Below are positions 57,888-64,000 of a stretch of DNA of 64,000 nt, one piece after another; position 1 is the first letter of the stretch, and the number at the start of each line of letters is the position of its first letter. Origin of the DNA: Lathyrus oleraceus. Lineage: Eukaryota; Streptophyta; Magnoliopsida; Fabales; Fabaceae. Location: assembly GCF_024323335.1 (NCBI RefSeq), contig NC_066585.1:182484294-182548293 (forward strand). The letters run 5' to 3'. The position numbers and the translations under genes are program-made. Below the pieces are notes generated by a model, which had not been told where the DNA came from, made no database searches, and saw only the letters and a program-made list of their open reading frames with translations.

Positions 57888-60022
57888 TATACTACCTTAG
57901 CAAAAAGTTTACCAACTGTGAAACAAGATATTCACTGCTCGAGAAAACTTGTTGTGCTTTGGTCTGGGCTGCTCGCCGATTAAGGCAGTATATGCTAGTT
58001 CATACCACTTTATTGATTTCCAAGATGGATCCAATCAAGTACATTTTTGAGAAGCCAGCATTGACCGGACGGGTTGCGAGGTGGCAAATGATTTTGACAG
58101 AATATGATATACAGTATACCTCTCAAAAGGCGATCAAGGGGAGTGTATTGTCTGATTACCTCGCCCAGCAACCCATTGATGATTATCAACCGATGAAGTT
58201 TGAATTCCCTGATGAGGACATCATGTTTCTCAAATCGAAAGATTGCGAGGTACCAATCCCGGAGGAGGGGCCTGACCCTGAATCCGAATGGATTTTGATG
58301 TTTGATGGGGCCGTTAACGTGAATGGTAGCGGTGTTGGTGCTGTTTTGGTTACGCCGAAAGGATCCCATATTCCTTTTGCTGCTCGGCTAACATTTGAGT
58401 GCACCAACAACGTGGCTGAATACGAAGCCTGTATATTGGGGATTGAAGAGGCGATTGATTTGAGGATCAAGAACCTTGTCATATATGGAGATTCAGCTCT
58501 GGTGATTAATCAGGTTAACGGAAAATGGTATACGCATCAATCTCATTTAGTGCCGTATCGGGATTATACGAGGAGATTGTTGACGTTTTTCACCAAGGTG
58601 AAGATGCATCATGTTCCTAGAGAAGAGAATCCTTTGGCAGATGCTTTGGCTACTCTAGCTGCCTTGATTAAGGTGCAGTGGTGGAATCAGTTCCCCAGTG
58701 TTGAAGTAGGTCGTCTGGATAGACCGGCTTATGTGTTCGCTGTTGATACAGTGCCTGATGATGACAAGCCGTGGTATTTCGATATCAAGCGCTATCTTGA
58801 GACTCAAGAGTATCCTGAGGGAGCATCTAAGAAGGACCGAAAGACTCTGCGGAGGTTGGCCATGGTGTTTTACTTGAATAAAGATGGGGTTTTGTATAAA
58901 AGGAATTTTGATTGGGTCTTGCTCCGATGTGTTGATGATAGAGAAGCAAGCCAATTGATGAAAGAGGTTCATGAAGGATCGTTCGGTACCCATGCCAGTG
59001 GGAATGCTATGGTAAAGAAGCTGCTGAGGGCAGGTTATTATTGGATGACAATGGAGGCCCAATGTTTCAATTTTGTGCGGAAGTGTCATAAATGCCAGAT
59101 TTATGCTGATAAGGTGCACGTGCCTCCAAATCCGTTGAGCTTAGTGTCGTCTCCATGGCCGTTTGCTATGTGGGGCATTGATATGATCGGAAAGATAGAG
59201 CCTATAGCTTCGAATGGACATCGGTTCATATTAGTGGCTATTGATTACTTCACCAAGTGGGTTGAAGCAGCCTCTTATACGAGCGTGACGAAGCAGGTCG
59301 TTGCCAGATTTCTCAAGAGAGATATCATTTGCCGATATGGGGTTCCCGAGAGAATCATTACTGATAATGGTTCTAATTTGAACAATAAGATGATGGCAGA
59401 GCTGTGCCGGGAATTCAAGATCGAGCATCACAATTCTTCTCCCTATCGTCCGAAGATGAATGGGGCGGTTGAGGCAGCCAACAAGAATATTAAGAAGATT
59501 GTGCAAAAGATGGTGGTGACCTATAAAGACTGGTATGAGATGTTGCCATTTGCATTGCATGGGTATCGAACGTCGGTGCGTACATCTACTGGGGCAACTC
59601 CTTTCTCTTTAGTATATGGAATGGAAGCGGTGTTACCTGTTGAGGTTCAGATTCCCTCTTTGAGACTCCTGATGGACGTGAAATTGCAAGAGGCAGAATG
59701 GGTAAGGACTCGGTATGAAGAGCTGAGCCTGATTGAAGAGAAGAGGCTGGCAGCCATATGTCATGGGCAGTTATACCAGCAAAGGATGAAGCGTGCTTTT
59801 GACAGAAAGGTGCGACCTCGGGTATATCACGTAGGTGATATGGTGCTGAAAAGGATCCTTCCTCCTCAAAACGATCGAAGGGGCAAATGGACACCGAATT
59901 ATGAAGGTCCATTCGTGGTCAAGAAGGTTTTCTATGGTGGAGCCTTGTTGTTAACGACCATGGATGGTGAGGATTTTCCATCCCCTGTGAATGCGGACGC
60001 AGTTAAAAAATACTTCGTATAA
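57888..60022 (+). pseudogene. RNase H, archaeal-type RNase H and integrase of Ogre-C, 5' truncated
   Basis: The frame is open from the copia junction to TAA at 60020-60022. Retroviral-type RNase H tail: YYLSKKFTNCETRYSLLEK...CALVWAARRLRQYML. Archaeal-type RNase H: WILMFDGAVNVNGSGVGA, NNVAEYEACILGIEEA, YGDSALVINQVNGKWYTH and ENPLADALATLAAL, all four acidic positions present. Integrase: zinc domain (HEGSFGTHASG...CHKCQIYAD), core D in WGIDMIGK, D in IITDNGSNLN, E in GAVEAANKNIKK, and C-terminal RRGKWTPNYEGPFVVKKVFY. No stop is seen in this part. It is a pseudogene only because the insertion removed the RT end. Confidence 0.85.
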
Positions 60023-60070
60023 GAGATCCGCTGGATGAAAAGAATAAAATAGTCCAGGCAAAAATGGGCA

Positions 60071-60225
60071 TCCCGGCGAACCAAAAACAGAAAAAAGGTT
60101 CGGGCAAAAATTAGGGATAAAGAGGAAAAATGTACACCCGGCAAGTCGAAAACCTGAAAAGGCGACTTGGGCAAAAATGGGTATCCCGGTGGACTGAAAA
60201 CCCGAAAGGGCGGTCCAGGCAAAAG
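60071..60225 (+). repeat. Three tandem hairpin units, two with GAAA tetraloops
   Basis: Unit 1 stem CGAACC (60077-60082)/GGTTCG (60097-60102). Unit 2 stem CAAGTCG (60142-60148)/CGACTTG (60163-60169), then AAAA, inner stem CCT/AGG and loop GAAA (60156-60159). Unit 3 stem TGGACTG (60190-60196)/CGGTCCA (60211-60217), then AAAA, inner stem CCC/GGG and loop GAAA (60204-60207). Units start CCCGG and end GGCAAAA. Confidence 0.8.
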
Positions 60226-61009
60226 AGGGATTGAAACGAACAACTGCGTCTGGCATGATCGTTTGCGCTTTGGTTAAAGCATCATGGATAATACCCGGTG
60301 GGGATCAATCAGAAGCGTCTTGTTCAGAAGGCAGAAAGCAAGGAGAGTCTGAGGACATATGGGGTGTAACCGAGTTGGAACTCGATGAGATCGCGGGTTT
60401 CACATTGCCATTAGGATAGATTTTTCCTTTTGTGCGCAATTACCTCTTTTCAGGAATTGCTTCCTTTGTATTGCTCAATTCGAGCCACACTTTCCAATCA
60501 ATAAAATGCATATTCAGTCCAATAATTTTGTTTTTGTTTTTCATTACCACTTTGATTGCAAAAACATCCGATTATTTTTGATAAAGAATCTTGCATTTTA
60601 AGACGTACAGGTCCCTTCCAATGCGTGTTTATAAGATTGAAAGCTTGAAATCTTATTCGGAAAGTTGAGTGACCCAAGTGTTGAAATCTTGACACACCGG
60701 GGGCACGGTTTTATCTAACGGTCTATTTTGTAGGTGCTGTTAGATATTTTTGCACTCACTTGCAGGTTGTGATGTGGAAGTTTTTGACGAAACAAATTCC
60801 CATGGAGTCCGATCAGGGACGAATGAATGAACGAAAATGACGAAAGGACGACGGAAGGACGTACGACGACCCTTGGAATTAATCAAGAAGACTCTTCAAA
60901 GTCGGAAAATCGAAAAATCTGTATAGTCCCCAGGAGTTCGCTCTCCGTCGAGCGCGGAGCGGTTTGGGAGTACAAGATGATGGAGCAGAAAAGGTCCAGA
61001 CGAGTCGGG

Positions 61010-61410
61010 ATGTATATCCCCAAGCAGAGTCAGGAGGACCAAATCCCCAGCAGATCCAAGGTCTGTGGTTACCCTAGCAGGGTCGGGATCGTTACCCCCA
61101 GCAGGTGTCAGATCGATGCTTCCCCAGTCGCCAGGCCTGGAGGTTGCTGTTTCCCCAGCAGAGCTATCTGTGAGCATTTCCCTAGTGAAGTCGCCAGGTA
61201 TTTGTGAGGGTTCTCCAAGCAGAGTCGGGATTGATATCCCCAGCAAATCGAAGACTGTTGTATCCCCACAGAGTGTTGGTGGTTCTTATCCCCAGCAGTT
61301 TCCCAAGAGGATCGGGTGCAAAGGAGGTTATCCCCAGCAGGGGATGCCTTTTCCCAGCAGCAGCGCTATTCCCCAGCAGGGTGAAATTGGAGTGTTGACG
61401 AGTTCCTCAG
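61010..61410 (+). repeat. CCCCAGCAG-type short-period array
   Basis: About fourteen copies of a TWTCCCCAGCAG core at irregular 20-40-base spacing, several followed by GTCGGGAT or GGG. A similar looser series is seen in Ogre-B at 31430-31880. Confidence 0.65.
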
Positions 61411-61580
61411 CAAAGTGTCTCGAGCTCCTCAGGAGAGTCCCTTGAGGGGGATGCTTTTTATACATTCATCATGAAAAAATAGCATAGCATATTGCATAAA
61501 GAATCGCGTAGCATTTCCATGATTATGGAGCATTACGCAGAAAAAATCAATCATGCATCATATTGCAAGCATAAACTAGT

Positions 61581-61924
61581 CTCAGACCGTGGTTACTGTT
61601 TGAGAGGTGTTTGCCAGCAAGTGAAGGTATTGCTCCGAGGAGTTTGGCACCGTTTTTTATCAACAGTACTTCCCCAGTAGTGCGATACTGGAGGAAACTC
61701 TTCCGTCGGACAGAGATGGGAATCTTCCGCGATCAGCGCGACTCAAGCCGTGGTTACCGTTTGAGATTTAGTTTCGCCGGATGGTGAAGGCGTTACTCTG
61801 AGGAGTTTAGCGTCATGATGTCAGATCAGCGATGTTCCCCAGTAGTGCGATACTGGAGGAGATTTTTTTTTGTCGAACGGAGATGGAAATGAATATGAAG
61901 GGTGTTACGCGATCAGCGCGACTA
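61581..61924 (+). repeat. Two tandem units with perfect CCAGTA hairpins
   Basis: Units 61581-61741 and 61742-61924 share CCGTGGTTAC, GAGGAGTTT, CCCCAGTAGTGCGATACTGG and GCGATCAGCGCGACT. CCAGTA-GTGCGA-TACTGG (61674-61691 and 61840-61857) is a perfect 6-pair hairpin in both. Confidence 0.7.
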
Positions 61925-62342
61925 TCGGGGTTCAAATGGAGAAAAAGAAATGTTGCGACATTTTCTTGAGATCGGGGTTTAATTGGAGAAAGGGAAATGT
62001 TGAGACATTTTCTGGAGATCGAGGTCCAAACGGAAATTGGAGTTGAAGATTATATCCAGGATGAGGTCCGCGGGATTATCTTCTGTTCATGTGCCACCTT
62101 AGACTTTGGCTGAGGCCAGCAGAGGTCGTTAGGGGTGTCTTCTGAAGAAGAGATGCACATGTTACCTTCCTTTTGTGAAGGTGTACCCTCTGATATGTCG
62201 CCCTCAGAGTGGCTTGGTGTTATTTCCGACGTTGCCAGCGGAATTATCACGGGAAGTGGGAGAGTGGGGTTCAAATGGAGAAAAGGAAGTGTTGAGGCAT
62301 TTTCTGGAGATTGGGGTTCAAACGGAGAAAGGGATGTGTTGA

Positions 62343-64000
62343 TTCAAATAAATTTTGGAAGGAAGAGATTCTATTTGAAAATAAGGCACATTGCATTAAA
62401 TCAAAGGTTATTTTTCTTGACAAAAGTGCCCATTTCATTCACAATACCAAGAATTACAAAGATCCATATAAAAATTACAACAACAAAAAAGTAGCTTTGA
62501 CCTACAATTGACTTTGGTCAAGTGTTAACTTTTTAGTTAACCACTTGACCAAAGTCAACTGACCTAATTCCTAAACCTAATGTCAATTTCCCTTTATTTC
62601 TTCACTCTTCCATCTCCTCCTTTGGCTTAAACTCTAAGATTTCTTCATTTGCACGAAACCTTTCTTTTCTTCAAGCCATTATTATCCATGTACCTTCATG
62701 GTAGCTTCAGTACCAAGTGTCTTGAGTCATAACCAAATTCTAGCAAAGTCAGCCTTGCACGTCACCAGTAACTTGCATTCAATGTACAAAAGCATCAATA
62801 AATGAAGTACATTTCATGAAGTGTTCAAGAAGGTTTCAATATGATTGTTTGTGCATCAATTTTCAATGCAAACAATCCACCAATGCAAACATACTAACAT
62901 CACATATCATATCTAATCATTCATTTTCTTTTAACAATCCAAGCATTTTTTGATATCACCTCAAACTATTTTCTAGCTCACTACAATAGTTTGTATAGTG
63001 CTTCAAATCCATTTCTAATTAATCTCATACTAATACTAACATGGTCCATTTACAATGGAAGCATACAAGCTCTGACTTTTCTTCTAATAACCCTAATGAC
63101 AAGCTACAGTTCCCAGTTTAATGGAAGTCCAAATCAATCTAATGAAAATTTCATTCACCACTAACCACCAATCCTGAGTCTTAGTTCTAACAATCATCAT
63201 TTCAATCCAATTCAACTCAAGCATACATACTAACAACCCTATTAATACCAGTTGTAGTCATAACAAGTTTCATTTTAATTGATGTAAATTCAAACATTCC
63301 AAGTATCCATGACATAAATAAAATCAGTGACATTCAATGCAAAAAAAACTTCATGAGCAATTCAAGGCGTAACATAGTTTCATGACATGTTGTTATAGCC
63401 ATCCTAAAATAAAACATTATAACCTGCTATATAAAAACATTTAATAAATTGGGTTCATCATGAGCATTAGCAGAAAATCTCATTATTCTGAACTAACTGC
63501 ATTAAGCCACTAAGAGAAAACTTCATTAAACTAACTGCATTGAACAACTAACTACAAGCCAATTCCAACCTAACTAACTTCACTATAATCATAACTAACC
63601 TAATTAACTACTTAACCATCTTAACTAACTATCTAACTATCTTAACTAACATCTAACAGTTGGCACAACTAGAGTTAACATAAAAGGAACAAATGCAACT
63701 AACGTCATAACAGTTTAAAACAGAATTTTCACTTGCAAAAATAGAAACTAACATAAATTGTAACTTCACTAACTAACTATCACGATTTTCCACAACTCAC
63801 AGAGTTAACTCCTCAAATGAATTTCAACATAAGAACTTAACAAAGTTAATCTCTGTTAAGGGATGAATTGCTATAAATACACCTTCAATGACTAATTTTA
63901 TGGGTCACCTAATCATTCTCTGAAATTCCCCAGAAATCACTCTCATTACTCTCTCATCCTTTCGCGGCATTCCCCTTTACATCTCTCATCAATCTCACGA
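62343..64000 (+). repeat. 1.66-kb near-identical repeat, right copy
   Basis: Same orientation as 34774-36432, offset about 27.57 kb, with about seven differences seen. It is internal Ogre-type LTR sequence (begins about 600 bases into that LTR), joined abruptly to the Ogre-C 3' region, and runs off the window. W-box palindrome at 62508-62558. Confidence 0.9.

Larger units (their letters stand above)
39517..62342 (+). mobile_element. Ogre-C: large Ogre retrotransposon (Ty3/gypsy, Tat group)
   Basis: 5' LTR (39517-44421), PBS, 1-kb leader, ORF1, gag-protease, intron, RT, RNase H, archaeal-type RNase H, integrase, and a 3' region of about 2.3 kb made largely of repeats. A 5.7-kb copia on - sits in the RT/RNase H part. 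No matching 3' LTR start (TGTAACACC) occurs before the sequence switches at 62343 to the 1.66-kb repeat. Coding parts are much better preserved than in the other elements: one stop in ORF1, gag-pro open for over 1000 codons, integrase intact. Confidence 0.85.
60023..62342 (+). other. 3' non-coding region of Ogre-C, repeat-rich
   Basis: Three hairpin units (60071-60225), an 8-pair stem at 60712-60719/60739-60746, a CCCCAGCAG-type array (61010-61410), two 160-180-base tandem units (61581-61924) and a loose repeat GGGGTTCAAATGGAGAAA (61927-62335, about four copies). Short ORFs here are accidental. No PPT/3' LTR is found. Confidence 0.7.

Overview
The window looks like an intergenic block of a large plant genome, almost certainly a legume. 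The very long LTRs (about 4.9 kb), the extra ORF upstream of gag, and the protease/RT intron are hallmarks of Ogre elements, which are abundant in the pea/vetch/lentil tribe (Fabeae). I found no convincing host single-copy gene, tRNA or rRNA. Nearly everything can be assigned to transposable elements in various states of decay, several nested in each other. Species assignment is inference.

Layout. 1-6387: Ty1/copia element on + (leader, broken gag-pol, PPT, 3' LTR; its 5' LTR lies left of the window), apparently inserted in an Athila-like Ty3/gypsy remnant that resumes at 6388 and runs to about 8640. 8644-10496: a plant-mobile-domain (PMD) fragment on - lying head-to-head with a decayed Mutator-like (MULE) transposase on +. 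11890-24843: a complete but old Tat-lineage Ty3/gypsy element on - with both LTRs. Between its integrase and 3' LTR it carries an antisense PMD gene that has its own TATA box and several apparent introns. 24894-34176: an Ogre-like element (here 'Ogre-B') with a gag remnant and no recognisable pol; its 3' LTR is cut at 34177. 34177-38380: part of another Ogre-type LTR, cut by a SIRE-like copia fragment (38381-39516), which is in turn cut in the first codons of gag by a large Ogre (39517 to about 62342, 'Ogre-C').

Ogre-C has a 4.9-kb LTR, tRNA PBS, ORF1, gag-protease, a phase-compatible intron, RT, RNase H, integrase and a repeat-rich 3' region. Its RT/RNase H is interrupted by a second SIRE-like copia on - (about 52160-57887). 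That copia has lost its 3' end, and the flanking Ogre sequence is also missing, so one deletion probably removed both. From 62343 to the end, the sequence repeats 34774-36432 with only about seven differences seen.

The most interesting signal is not a gene. The Ogre LTRs and the Ogre-C 3' region are full of tandem or recurrent hairpin modules in which loops and linkers are conserved while the stem sequences change in a compensatory way. They include units at 60077-60217 whose tips are GAAA tetraloops, paired hairpins at 43909-44008 with a near-constant 21-nt loop, three modules at 26600-26934 with exactly 27-nt loops, and a two-hairpin element around TACGTAGGCA found in three LTRs. I suggest these are structured RNA elements of the Ogre group. 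Second is the intron-bearing antisense PMD transcription unit carried by the Tat element.
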